Part shown: piece after piece, positions 17,119 to 27,637 of the stretch
Numbering within the stretch: the first letter of the stretch is position 1
How the letters are laid out: each line of letters begins with the position of its first letter
Assembly (NCBI GenBank): GCA_963832725.1
Contig: CAWHVG010000003.1
Location: forward strand, 1,426,001-1,490,000
Direction of reading: 5' to 3'
Length of the DNA stretch: 64,000 nt
Source: JAEZBP01 sp963832725
GTDB taxonomy: Bacteria; Myxococcota_A; Polyangia; Polyangiales; Sandaracinaceae
The notes under the pieces: model-generated
Seen by the model: the letters and a program-made list of their open reading frames with translations, nothing else
Told to the model about the DNA's origin: nothing
The model's database searches: none
Program-made: the position numbers and the translations under genes

Positions 17119-17773
17119 AGCCGACCCCGCGGATGGTGTGGATGAGCGGGCGCGCGAAGGGCCCGTCGAGCTTCTTGCGCAGCCGGTGCACCAGCACATC
17201 GACGACATTGGTCTGCGGGTCGAACGCGTACTCCCAGACGTGCTGGAGGATCATCGTCTTGCTCAGCACACGCTCGGGGTTGCGCAAGAGGTACTCGAGG
17301 AGCGCGAACTCCTTGGGCTGCAGCTCGATGTCCCGCTCGGCCCGACGCACCCGCCTCGCCCGCAGGTCCATCTCCACGTCGGCGTAGCGCAGGACGAAGG
17401 GCGTGGACGCCCCCGAGGCGCGCCGCACCAGCGCGGCGAGACGCGCCGAGAGCTCGACGAACGAGAAGGGCTTGCCCATGTAGTCGTCCGCACCGGCCTC
17501 GAGCCCGGCCACGCGGTCGTCCACCTGGCTCTTCGCGCTCAGCACCAGGAGCGGCGTGTCCACACCCCGGCGCCGGCTCTCGCGCACCAGGCTGAGCCCG
17601 TCGCGGCGCGGGAGCATCACGTCCACGATGGCCGCGTCGTAGCCGTCGTCCCCCAGGCGGCGCAGCCCTTCCTCGCCGTCATGGGACCAATCGACCACGT
17701 GTCCCTCTTGCTCCAACCCGCGCACGACGAAGCGGCCGATGCGCGAGTCGTCCTCGACCAGGAGAAGCCGCAT
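17099..17773 (-). CDS. OmpR/PhoB-type response regulator
   Basis: A 224-aa DNA-binding response regulator. The receiver domain has the acidic pocket VEDD, phospho-acceptor Asp51 (AIVDVMLP) and Lys in MGKPFSF. The C-terminal winged helix contains LQPKEFALLEYLLRNPERVL and the recognition helix NVVDVLVHRLRKKL. It is transcribed before and overlaps the histidine kinase gene, forming a two-component operon. Confidence 0.95.
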   Translation of the reverse strand: MRLLLVEDDSRIGRFVVRGLEQEGHVVDWSHDGEEGLRRLGDDGYDAAIVDVMLPRRDGLSLVRESRRRGVDTPLLVLSAKSQVDDRVAGLEAGADDYMGKPFSFVELSARLAALVRRASGASTPFVLRYADVEMDLRARRVRRAERDIELQPKEFALLEYLLRNPERVLSKTMILQHVWEYAFDPQTNVVDVLVHRLRKKLDGPFARPLIHTIRGVGYVLRLD

Positions 17774-17859
17774 GAACGAACGCTCCTCATCGGAGCTATC
17801 CTCCCCCGCGCCGCGGGCAATCGTGCGGGCGCGCCACGGTCGGAGCGCTCGCGGTCGCC

Positions 17860-18042
17860 GAGCCGGCAGGCCCGCAGCAGCGGCGGACGGAGACGTGGTC
17901 GGTCACCACGCCGCCCGCGAAGCCCCGACGGTACGCCCCTCGCCCCGCCCCGCTCGCTTCGGCGCGCTCCCGTCGCGGACCCGGTAGGCCCGCAGCAGCG
18001 CTCGACGGGGACGTGGTCGGACACCACGCCGCCCGGGCAGCC
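17860..18042. repeat. two 65-bp direct repeats, 118 bp apart, each with a GTGGT-N5-ACCAC dyad
   Basis: 17860-17924 and 17978-18042 are about 86% identical by eye. Both keep the hyphenated dyad GTGGT-N5-ACCAC and the block AGGCCCGCAGCAGCG. On the minus strand each copy reads as a GGVVxDHVxVxRCCGPxGSA peptide but in different frames (118 is not a multiple of 3), so a coding role is doubtful unless there is an indel here too. They fill the gap between batE and the response-regulator gene. Possible operators or a structured RNA. Confidence 0.65.
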
Positions 18043-18069
18043 GATGGTGCGATCCTCGTCTCGCTCGCC

Positions 18070-18816
18070 TCAGCGGAGGGCGCCGGGGACGATCGACTCG
18101 ACCGCGTCCCGCGCCATCCAGCCGCGCGTTCCGTCCGGAAGCAACGCGCGGACGTGCTCGCCATGGGTGTCTTCGACGCGGACGATCTCCCCCGCCCGGA
18201 GCGAGGTGACGGCTTCGGCATCCGCGAAGGGCGAGACGCGAGCGGGCGCGTCCTCCATCACCACCGCGCGCTTCACACCCAGCGTGCCGATCCACAGCGC
18301 CGCAGCGCACGCGCTCACCGCGACGAAGCTCGGCACCGCCAGGAGCAGCCCGGCCCGCCGAGCGCGTCGCAGCGCGCCGGTCAGGAGCGCTCCGAGACAG
18401 AAGAGCACGAGCGCGACGACGCCCGCCGCGAGCCAGCGCCGAGCTGGCCAGAGCGAGGCCGCACGGGTCAGAAGGTCGGTCGGCGGCACAGCGAGGCCGG
18501 CCTCGGCACGGACCGCGTCCAGGCTCCGGCGAAGGTCCGGATCGCTCGGCGCCAAGAGCCGCGCGCGCTCGTAGGCCAGCACCGCCGAGCCGGTCTCCCC
18601 CTGCCGGCGGTACGCGTTGCCGAGATCGAGCAAGGCCGCCGGTGAGTAACCGCGCTCGGCGATGAGGCCCTCCAGCTCGCGCGCCGCTTCGTCGAAGCGC
18701 GCTTCGGCGTAGGCCGCGTTGGCCCGCTCGAAGCGGTTGTCGGCGAGCGCTGACGGGACGTGAGAGAGCAGCGCGAGCAACACCGCCGCCGCACATGCGA
18801 GATGCGGTCGCTTCAT
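18070..18816 (-). CDS. batE: BatE-like TPR/SH3 membrane protein
   Basis: A 248-aa protein with a signal peptide (LACAAAVLLALLSHVPSALA), two or three TPR units (FERANAAYAEARFDEAAREL, AALLDLGNAYRRQGETGSAV), two hydrophobic helices and a C-terminal SH3-like domain (LRAGEIVRVEDTHGEHVRAL, GTRGWMARDAVE). This is the BatE arrangement, with a TPR scaffold on the periplasmic side. ATG 18816 overlaps the batD stop (ATGA). It is the last gene of the bat operon. Confidence 0.85.
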   Translation of the reverse strand: MKRPHLACAAAVLLALLSHVPSALADNRFERANAAYAEARFDEAARELEGLIAERGYSPAALLDLGNAYRRQGETGSAVLAYERARLLAPSDPDLRRSLDAVRAEAGLAVPPTDLLTRAASLWPARRWLAAGVVALVLFCLGALLTGALRRARRAGLLLAVPSFVAVSACAAALWIGTLGVKRAVVMEDAPARVSPFADAEAVTSLRAGEIVRVEDTHGEHVRALLPDGTRGWMARDAVESIVPGALR

Positions 18817-20666
18817 CGTTCGAGGACCTCCCGATCGAGCGCTCGCTCGAGGCGCTCGGAGACGGCGCGCGGATCCGGCGCTGCGCCGCGGACACCGCCG
18901 AAGCGAATGGCGTCGGCTCGGTCCAACACGTCGCGAACCGGCTCGGGCACGCCGTCGAGGCGCGACTCGAGCTCCGCCAAGGTCAACGCCTCGGGCGCGA
19001 GCCCCCACGCGGCGCCGAAGCGTTGCTGCACGTACGCGCGTGCGGTCTCGTAGAACGTCTCCGCGTCACCGCGGCGGGCCGCACGACGCATGCGCCGCCG
19101 CGCGCGAGCGACGCCTCGAGCGCTCCGCCGCCGATCGCGACGCGCGCGGGCGAGGTCGGGATCACGGCGAGCCAGCGCGACACCTCCCGCCACGGCGAGG
19201 CCCATGACCAAGAGCGCGGCGAGCAGCCCGAGGGGCGAGGCGGCCGCCGGCCGGAGGCGCTCGACGAAGCGGCCCGGCGAGAGACGGTTGGCGACGAAGC
19301 CGGGGTCCGGCGCGAAGGAAGCGTCGTCGAGGTCCCGAACCGGCGTCGCGCCGTCGGCCGAGGGCTCGACTTCGACCGCGAGCGGTTCGCTCCGCCGCGT
19401 GACGTAGCGGCCGACCCGCGGGTCGAAGTAGCTGAACGAGAGCGCGCCGAGCTCGAGCCGGCCCGGCTCCAGCGGAACCCGCGTCTGCTCGAACACCTTC
19501 TCACCGCGGCGGCCGTCGCCACCGCGCGCGGTGAAGCGCGAGGTCGCCGGATAGGACCGGAAGCGCGGATCGTCCCCGAAGAGCGGGTGGGTGACGCGCT
19601 CGAAGGTACCCTGTCCGACGACCGTGAGGCGTACGGTGACGGGCTCACCGGCACGGACGCGAGGTGGATCGACCTCGGCACGCACCTCGAAGCGGCCCAC
19701 CGCTCCGTCGAAATCGTCGGGGCGTCCCTCGGCCGGCGGGTCGCTCACGTGAACGGTGCCGAAGGCGTGCTCGAGGACCACGTCGGCGCTCTTCTCGGGG
19801 CCGAGGCGCCTGGTGGAGCGCGAGGCGAGGAGGGATCCGGCGAAGGCGGAGCCCGCTGCAAAGGGATCGTCCTCGAAGAAACGATCGAACATGGACGGGA
19901 AGCGGTCGCGCATCGGGTCGCTCCGCACCACCTCGCGCCAGCGCAGGGTGGCCGGCAGGCTGGCGCTCAAGCGCGCGTCGCCCGGCAAGAGCGCGGTGAG
20001 GCGGCCGCGCCAGGTCAGCGTGGCGTAGGAGGTGCCGTCGATCTGCGTCCGCCCCTGCTTCGCCTCGTCCACGAGGCCGTGGATGGCGAAGGCATCGGAG
20101 CCGAGCTGTGGGACGCCGGTGATGGTGCCCGCGGTGCCGGCCTTCACGTACGCGCGGATGGTGATCGGCACCGACTCGCCGACGACCAAGCGACGCTTGG
20201 GGATGCGCACGCGGAGCATGGCGCGGCGGCGATCCGGAGCGGCGCGGCTTCGCGAGGCCCGCGCGGGAGCGGGAGGCACGGTGGCCGGACGCACGGTGAG
20301 CCTCAAAGGTGGCGCGCTGGCGCCGCCGGCGGTGATGGGGCCGAGCTCGAAGCGACCGGCGCGGCGGGGAAGCACGCGGAAGTGCCGGGTGACCGATTCG
20401 CGCACGGTACCGTTCACCATCTCGACCTGCCTGGAGCTGCCGAGCGGCGCGATGTCGACGGTCGGCACCTGCGGCACGTGCACCGCGACGTCGGGCGCCC
20501 CGGAGACGTGGACGTCGAGCACGGTGGGCTGGCCGACCTCGAGATCGTCGGCGTGAAGCCGAGCCGTGATCGTGGGCGGCGAGGCCGAGGCCAGGGCCGG
20601 CGTCAGCGCGGTCACGAGCGCGAGCGCCGCCACGCTCGGGCCGCGAACGTGTGTCCTCCGCGTCAC
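18813..20666 (-). CDS. batD: BatD-like oxygen-tolerance protein
   Basis: A 617-aa predicted exported protein of the BatD family. A signal peptide (VAALALVTALTPALASA) is followed by beta-rich Ig-like segments typical of BatD (TARLHADDLEVGQPTVLDVHVSGAPD; RIPKRRLVVGESVPITIRAYV; PRVRAGEPVTVRLTVVGQG), a transmembrane helix (LGLLAALLVMGLAVAGGVAL) and a short cytoplasmic helical tail. GTG 20666 is chosen because GGGAGG lies 5 nt upstream and the signal peptide starts right after. Upstream in-frame sequence is an Arg-rich 16-residue repeat produced by the intergenic 48-bp repeat and is unlikely to be protein. BatD is thought to work with the VWA proteins BatA and BatB at the inner membrane. Confidence 0.9.
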   Translation of the reverse strand: MTRRTHVRGPSVAALALVTALTPALASASPPTITARLHADDLEVGQPTVLDVHVSGAPDVAVHVPQVPTVDIAPLGSSRQVEMVNGTVRESVTRHFRVLPRRAGRFELGPITAGGASAPPLRLTVRPATVPPAPARASRSRAAPDRRRAMLRVRIPKRRLVVGESVPITIRAYVKAGTAGTITGVPQLGSDAFAIHGLVDEAKQGRTQIDGTSYATLTWRGRLTALLPGDARLSASLPATLRWREVVRSDPMRDRFPSMFDRFFEDDPFAAGSAFAGSLLASRSTRRLGPEKSADVVLEHAFGTVHVSDPPAEGRPDDFDGAVGRFEVRAEVDPPRVRAGEPVTVRLTVVGQGTFERVTHPLFGDDPRFRSYPATSRFTARGGDGRRGEKVFEQTRVPLEPGRLELGALSFSYFDPRVGRYVTRRSEPLAVEVEPSADGATPVRDLDDASFAPDPGFVANRLSPGRFVERLRPAAASPLGLLAALLVMGLAVAGGVALARRDPDLARARRDRRRSARGVARARRRMRRAARRGDAETFYETARAYVQQRFGAAWGLAPEALTLAELESRLDGVPEPVRDVLDRADAIRFGGVRGAAPDPRAVSERLERALDREVLER

Positions 20667-20895
20667 CAGCGCCTCCCGGGTGAGGTGCTTCTGGATGCGG
20701 CGGCGTAGCCAACGACCGAGCGCGCCGCGCTTCGACATGCGGCTTCGTGACCGCCGCGCGGTCGCGCCGCGCTTCGAGAGCCGGCGGCGGCCTCGCGTCC
20801 ACCGACCGGTCGCGCCGCGCTTCGAGAGCCGGCGGCGGCCTCGCGTCCACCGACCGGTCGTGCCGCGCCTCGCCCTGCAGCGGGCGTCGTTCCTC
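20667..20895. repeat. 48-bp tandem repeat between batB/C and batD
   Basis: Two near-identical 48-bp units follow each other at about 20763-20858, with diverged partial copies on both sides (CGCGCCGCGCTTCGA recurs near 20730). 48 bp is 16 codons, so the frame stays open as SKRGATGRWTRGRRRL repeats. The strong RBS and signal peptide at 20666 argue that it is untranslated spacer. Confidence 0.6.
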
Positions 20896-23162
20896 TCACC
20901 AGTTCCTCCGGGGCGAGGCGCCTCGAGACGCGTCCTCGCCAACGTGGCGATGGAGCGGGTAGCGGCGCTCCTCACCGCGCAGCGAGCGCAGGATGTCGAG
21001 CGCCTGGTCGCGGCTCAGCCGTCCGCCGCGCTCACCGAATCCGGTCGAGTGTTCGAAGACGACGCCCCGACCCTCCCCGTCGGCTCCATCCCCGCTTCCG
21101 GGGGATTCGCCGCTCGGCTCGCCGGCTCGTTGCGACGCGTTCGCGCCATCGCCGGTTCCATCTCGCGCGTCGTCACGGGGCGCTCGCGGCTCGCCCGAGT
21201 CCGGGTCTGGGTCCCCGTGCTCACCGTCCCCGCCGCGCGCGCCGGGTCGATCCACGCGGTCCTCACCGGACGCGCCGTCATCCGACGGGCCATCCTGGTC
21301 TCCGCCCTGGCTGCGCCGGCCTCCGCGACCTCGCGCATCGCCCCGCGAGCCATCCTGCTCCGCTTCGCTCGGCAGGCCGGGCTGCTGGCCGCTCTGCTCC
21401 GAGCCCTCTCGCTGGCCGTTCTGCCCCGAGCCCTCTCGCTGGCTGCTCGCCGCGGAACCCCGCTGGCCGCCGGCTGCTGGCCGCCCGGCTGCTGACCGCT
21501 CCGCTGCTGGCCCCCCTGCTCCGAGCCCCCCTGCTGGCCGCCCTGCGCGGGACCGTCCTGCTGGCCGTTCTGCCCGGAGCCCTGCTCCGAACCCTGCTGG
21601 CCGCTCTCGGTCGAGCCCTGCTGCGAACCGCCCTCGTCGGCGGGGTCGCGCGTCTCCTCGGCCTCGTCTTCGAGCTCGGCGAGCCGGCGCCGGACCAGCG
21701 CGAGGTTGTGGCGCGCGTCGGCGTCGTCCGCGTCCAGCGCCAGCGCCGCCCGGTAGGCCCGGACCGCACGCTGCCAGGCCTCGCGCGCTCGCACGCGCGC
21801 TTCGCCGAGCGCCGCCTCGCCGCGACGGTACTCCGCGTTCCCGAGGTCGTAGTAGGCGCGCTGCTGCAAGCGCGGATCGCCCCTCCGGATGGCCTCGCCG
21901 TACGCCTCGACGGCCGTGTCCCAATCGCCCGCGCGGTAGGCGGCCGCGCCTTGGTCGTAGCGCAGCGCGGCGCTGCCTTCTTCGCGCTCGGCCGCATCAC
22001 CCCAGAGCCGCGCCGCCTCCGCGAACTCGCCGCGCTCGTAGGCCTCCCGCGCCTCTCGCGGCGACGCGAAAGCGCGCGGCGCGAAGAATAGCGCGAGCGC
22101 CGTAGCCGCAGCCGCCAGAGAGCGCGACGTGCGGCGCAGTCGGCGGCGCTCACCGATCCACGGCTCCACCGCCAGCAGCAGGATGGCCAGGCCCAGCGGC
22201 CACTGGAACTGCTCGTGCGGGACCCGCTGCCGCCGCGCCGCCACCGCGTGTCGCGGGAGCGCGGCGAGGTGCGTGGCGTAGAGCCGAGCCAGCCCGTCCC
22301 CGCTCGCTCCGAGCGGCGCGTATGCACCCCCGCCGAGCTCCGCGACCAACTGCAGCGTCTCCTCGTCGAGCGCCGAGCGCACCAACTCGCCCGACGCGTC
22401 GCGCAGGGGAGCCATGCGCCCGCGCCGGTCCGGCACCGGGATCAGCGCGCCTTCGGGGCTGCCGACCCCGACGGTGAAGATGCGCACACCCGCCCGCCGA
22501 GCCTCCTCGGCGACCGCCAGCGCGTCGCCCTCGAGCTGCTCGCCGTCGCTCAAGAGCACCAGGAGCTTCTCGTGATCGGCGTCGCCGAACGCCGCGACGG
22601 ACTCCCGGATGGCGCCCGCCAGATCCGTCCCGCCACGCGGGATGATCTCCGTGTCGAGCTCCGCGAGCGAACGCTCGAAAACGGGGCGATCGAGGGTCAT
22701 CGGGCATTGGAGGAACGCCTCGCCGGCGAACGCGACCAGCCCGGCGCGGTCGCCCTCGAAGTCGCGGACCAGATCCCGCACCGCGAGCTTCGCGCGGGTC
22801 AGCCGGTTCGGCCTGAGATCCTCGGCCAGCATGCTGCGCGAGGTGTCGACCGCGAAGAGGATGTCCACTCCCCGCCGCTCGCGCTCGACGAGGTGGTAGC
22901 CGAAGCGCGGCCGAGCCAGCGCCACGAACGCGGCCGCCAGTCCGAGCACGAGCAGCGCGAGCTTCAGCGCCCGACGCCCTCGACCGACGCTCTCGGTCAA
23001 CCGGCGGGCCACACCGAGGGTCGCGAAGCGAGCCAGCGCCCGCCGCCGCCGCCACGCGCCCAGCGCGGCGAGCAGGAGAAGCGCGAGACAGGCGAGCGCA
23101 CCGACGTCGAGCCACACCGGCGCCGCGAAGTGCGCATCGACCAAGCGTTCGAGTCGCAGCAT
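20896..23162 (-). CDS. batB: BatB-BatC fusion: VWA domain plus TPR domain (one missing base in the sequence)
   Basis: Corrected length is 755 aa. Two N-terminal membrane helices lead to a VWA domain with a perfect MIDAS motif DTSRSM, the Thr in RGGTDLAG and Asp in LLSDGEQ, then another helix (WPLGLAILLLAVEPWI). A second part has a hydrophobic segment and TPRs (REAYERGEFAEAARLWGDAA, ALRYDQGAAAYRAGDWDTAV, YYDLGNAEYRRGEA), as in BatC. A Gln/Gly/Ser-rich linker follows, ending with LSRDQALDILRSLRGEERR. The frame changes near 21470 inside the linker, where one C is missing from a GCC(C)GG run compared with the neighbouring repeat copy; restoring it makes the whole region one frame. ATG overlaps the batA stop (ATGA). 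The VWA protein probably binds partner Bat proteins through a metal. Confidence 0.85.
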
Positions 23163-24160
23163 CAGGGGACCCGCCGGCGGAGGCCGAAGCCGAGCAGGAG
23201 CTCGAGTCCGAAGAGACCCAGACCCGGCACCAAGAAGAGCGCGTAGCGCTCGTCGTAGCTGTAGAAGCGCTCGATCGAGCGTTCGGTGGTCTCCATCCGA
23301 TCGATCTCGTCGTAGACGGCGGCGAGCGACGCGGTGTCGCGCGCGCGGAAGAAGCGTCCGCCCGTCGCGCCAGCGATCCGGCGCAAGGTGTCTTCGTCGA
23401 CCTCGACGTCCGCCCGCACGCGCCTCACGCGGCCGTGCTCGTCGCGAATCGGAATGACGGCGCTGCCGGCGGAGCCGACGCCGACCGTGTAGACCTTCAC
23501 GCCGAGCGCGCGCGCCGTCTCGGCCGCCAGCGAAGGCTGGATGGTGCCGGCGTTGTTCACGCCGTCGGTGAGGAGCACGACCACGCGGGAGCGAGCGTCC
23601 TCCCCGCGGAGCCGCTCCACCCCGCTGGCGAGCGCCGAGCCGATGGCGGTGCCGTCCTCCACCATCCCGGTGCGAAGGCGGCCGAGATTCTCGGCCAACC
23701 AGTCGTGATCGAGGGTCAGCGGGCTGACCAGGTAGGGCGCGCCGGCGAACGCGACCAAGCCGATGCGGTCGTTCGGGCGGGCCTGGACGAAGCGGGCGAC
23801 GACCTCTTCGACCGCCGACAAGCGCGTCTCGGTCTCGCCAGCGCGCTCCATGTCCGGCGCCTCCATCGAGCTCGAGACGTCGACCGCGAGCAGGATGTCG
23901 ACACCGCTGGCGTGCACCCGGGTCTCGGCCCGCCCGATCTGAGGCCGCGCCAGCGCGAGGATAGAGAGCGCCAGCGCCGGGATGCGCAGGAGGGGGATCA
24001 GGCCGAGCACGCGGCTCTTGGTCTCGCGCGCCGCTCGCCCGGCGAGCTGGGCGTTCGAGAAGCGTACGCTGGGCGCGCCGCCGCGCCGGCCGCGGATCAA
24101 GAGCCAGAGCGGGAGCAGCGCGAGCAGCCAGAGGAGCTCGGGGTTGGCGAAGCTGATCAT
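23162..24160 (-). CDS. batA: BatA-like VWA membrane protein
   Basis: A 332-aa protein with two N-terminal helices (LLWLLALLPLWLLI and LLRIPALALSILALARPQIG), a VWA domain with MIDAS DVSSSM, Thr in EDGTAIGSAL and Asp in LLTDGVNN, and a C-terminal helix (LFLVPGLGLFGLELLLGFG). This is the classic BatA layout. It starts 17 nt after the DUF4381-like stop and its own stop overlaps the batB start. Probably part of a MoxR-assisted membrane complex linked to stress or aerotolerance, as in Bacteroides and Leptospira. Confidence 0.95.
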   Translation of the reverse strand: MISFANPELLWLLALLPLWLLIRGRRGGAPSVRFSNAQLAGRAARETKSRVLGLIPLLRIPALALSILALARPQIGRAETRVHASGVDILLAVDVSSSMEAPDMERAGETETRLSAVEEVVARFVQARPNDRIGLVAFAGAPYLVSPLTLDHDWLAENLGRLRTGMVEDGTAIGSALASGVERLRGEDARSRVVVLLTDGVNNAGTIQPSLAAETARALGVKVYTVGVGSAGSAVIPIRDEHGRVRRVRADVEVDEDTLRRIAGATGGRFFRARDTASLAAVYDEIDRMETTERSIERFYSYDERYALFLVPGLGLFGLELLLGFGLRRRVP

Positions 24161-24177
24161 CGTGCGCCTCGGCTCCG

Positions 24178-24773
24178 TCAGGCCTCGTTCACCGCCGGAA
24201 GGAGCTCCGCCGCCGGGCCCTTCACCGCGCTCGTGTCGACGAACGTGCGGGCGCTCTGGACGAGCGCGTCGATCTCGTCCTCGCGCAGGCTCACACCGCC
24301 GAACTTCACCAGATCGCAGGACACCAGGAAGTCCGCCAGCGGTGCGCGCCATCGGACGAGGGGCGAGCCGGGAGCCTGTGCCAGCTCGGCGAGCAGCTCT
24401 TCGGTGGTGCGGCGCGGCGCACGGATGTGGAAGCGCGCCTCGACGTAGGCGCGGACCGCTTCGCTCACCTCGTGCGCGAACGCCTTGGCGCCGGCGCTGC
24501 GGGCGAGGGCGCGGGCGTTCTCGATGCGCTCGATGGCGACCCTGCGCGGATCGCTCGCACGCTGGGTGAGGCGAACCACGGCCCAGGTGACCATGCCCGC
24601 CACCAGACCCGCCGCCAGCGCGACGATCAGCGACTCGTGCCCCTGCCACCACGCGGGCACGGCCGGCAGCGGACCTCGGATGTCGCGGATGTCCTCGCGG
24701 AGCGCCGCCTGCGCGAACCCGAGGAGCGGGCGCGAGAGCGGCGAGGCCAACACGACGAGCACGGCGAGCCGCT

Positions 24774-24777
<4 letters not shown>
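24178..24777 (-). CDS. DUF4381-like single-pass membrane protein of the bat operon
   Basis: 199 aa. An N-terminal signal-like helix (LAVLVVLASPLSRPLLGFA), the short motif DIRDIRGPLPAVPAWW typical of this gene position, one transmembrane helix (LIVALAAGLVAGMVTWAVV) and a cytoplasmic helical domain (FAHEVSEAVRAYVEARFHIR, TTEELLAEL, FLVSCDLVKFGGV). GTG 24777 overlaps the DUF58 stop (GTGA). Proteins of this type sit between DUF58 and batA in many bat operons; the biochemical role is unknown. Confidence 0.8.
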
Positions 24778-26755
<1,978 letters not shown>

Positions 26756-26852
26756 GCCGGTTCGCCTCTTGGTTCCGTGCGCCCCGCGGGGCGTCGGGCA
26801 GAACCATGGCGGGCGAACCTTTCCGAAACATGACGGGCAGATTAACGATTTG

Positions 26853-27212
26853 TCATGCGGGGTCCTCACGGCGCGAATCGTGGCGCCCTTGTACATCCTC
26901 GACGGGGTACTTCGCGCGATTGACCGCCAGCTTGGCGCGCATCGCCGCGCTCAGGTCGATCCCGACACGGTCGCAGAACATCACCAGCGTGATCGCCACG
27001 TCCGCGACCTCGGCCTCGATCCGAGCGCGGGCGTCTTCGCGCTGCGCGAACGCGTCCGCCTCCTCGCTCGGGACCCAGCGCAGCTCGGCCGCGAGCTCGC
27101 CGGCCTCGCTGACCACCGCCATCGCGAGGTTCTTCGGATCGTGGAACTGCTCCCAATCGCGATCGCGCACGAACGCGCGCACGTCATCGAGCACTGCCGT
27201 CAGGTCGTACAT
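26853..27212 (-). CDS. MazG-like nucleotide pyrophosphohydrolase
   Basis: A compact 119-aa all-alpha NTP-PPase of the dCTPase/RS21-C6 type. The metal motif is E36xxE39 (SEAGEL) and, 29 residues later, E68xxD71 (EVADVAITLVMFCDRVGID), as the family requires. It would hydrolyse (d)NTPs to monophosphates for pool sanitation. It lies about 100 bp upstream of moxR on the same strand and could be co-transcribed. A TACGTT -10 element ends 7 nt before ATG 27212. Confidence 0.85.
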   Translation of the reverse strand: MYDLTAVLDDVRAFVRDRDWEQFHDPKNLAMAVVSEAGELAAELRWVPSEEADAFAQREDARARIEAEVADVAITLVMFCDRVGIDLSAAMRAKLAVNRAKYPVEDVQGRHDSRREDPA

Positions 27213-27219
27213 GCTCGGG

Positions 27220-27227
27220 AACGTAGC
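27220..27227 (-). promoter_or_regulatory. GCTACGTT -10 element 7 nt before the MazG-like gene
   Basis: TACGTT (27225-27220, minus strand) ends 7 nt before ATG 27212, so a leaderless transcript is predicted. No clear -35. Confidence 0.4.
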
Positions 27228-27313
27228 AGCCGAGCGCCGGAACGGGACGCGAACGCGGGTGGGCGCCTCCGGGCACGGCGTCGTGTCACGAGGCGGGCAA
27301 GAGTGCCCCGTGG

Positions 27314-27391
27314 TCAGTCGACACAGGCGGCCCGCGCCATCCGCGTGCGATAGGCGGAACGGGCGAGCAGGAACCAAACGAGGCGCTTCAT
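27314..27391 (-). CDS. possible 25-residue peptide
   Basis: ATG 27391 preceded by GGGAGAAG at good spacing opens a 25-codon frame beginning MKRLVWFLLARSAYRTRM. It is basic and amphipathic. There is no homology I recognise. Weak support; the rest of 27213-27637 (425 bp) shows no gene. Confidence 0.2.
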   Translation of the reverse strand: MKRLVWFLLARSAYRTRMARAACVD

Positions 27392-27637
27392 GGTCGCTTC
27401 TCCCGAGGGGCGCAGCCCGAGCGCGGCGCTCCCCTCCCACGCCCTCAGCAAGGCCAGTGCCATGCTTCGACGCGGGCTCGACGAGACACGCCGGGAGGTG
27501 GGGACCGACAGATTGGCGACCCACACGCCACACTGCGTGCACGCGATGGACAGGGCCTCGCGGCGCACCGCGGAACCGGCTCGCGCGGCGCCAGGAGGAC
27601 GGCAACGTCGTCGAAGGAGAGCCGAACAGAGCCCGGC

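Noticed and set aside
20667..20975. N-terminal extension of BatD made of 16-residue SKRGA repeats
   Set aside because: GTG 20666 has a good RBS and begins directly at a signal peptide; the extension is translation of an intergenic tandem repeat.
21090..21115. GATTC at about 21102 in batB/C as another GATC-type error
   Set aside because: The frame is continuous and natural on both sides there; the actual break is near 21470 in a G/C run.
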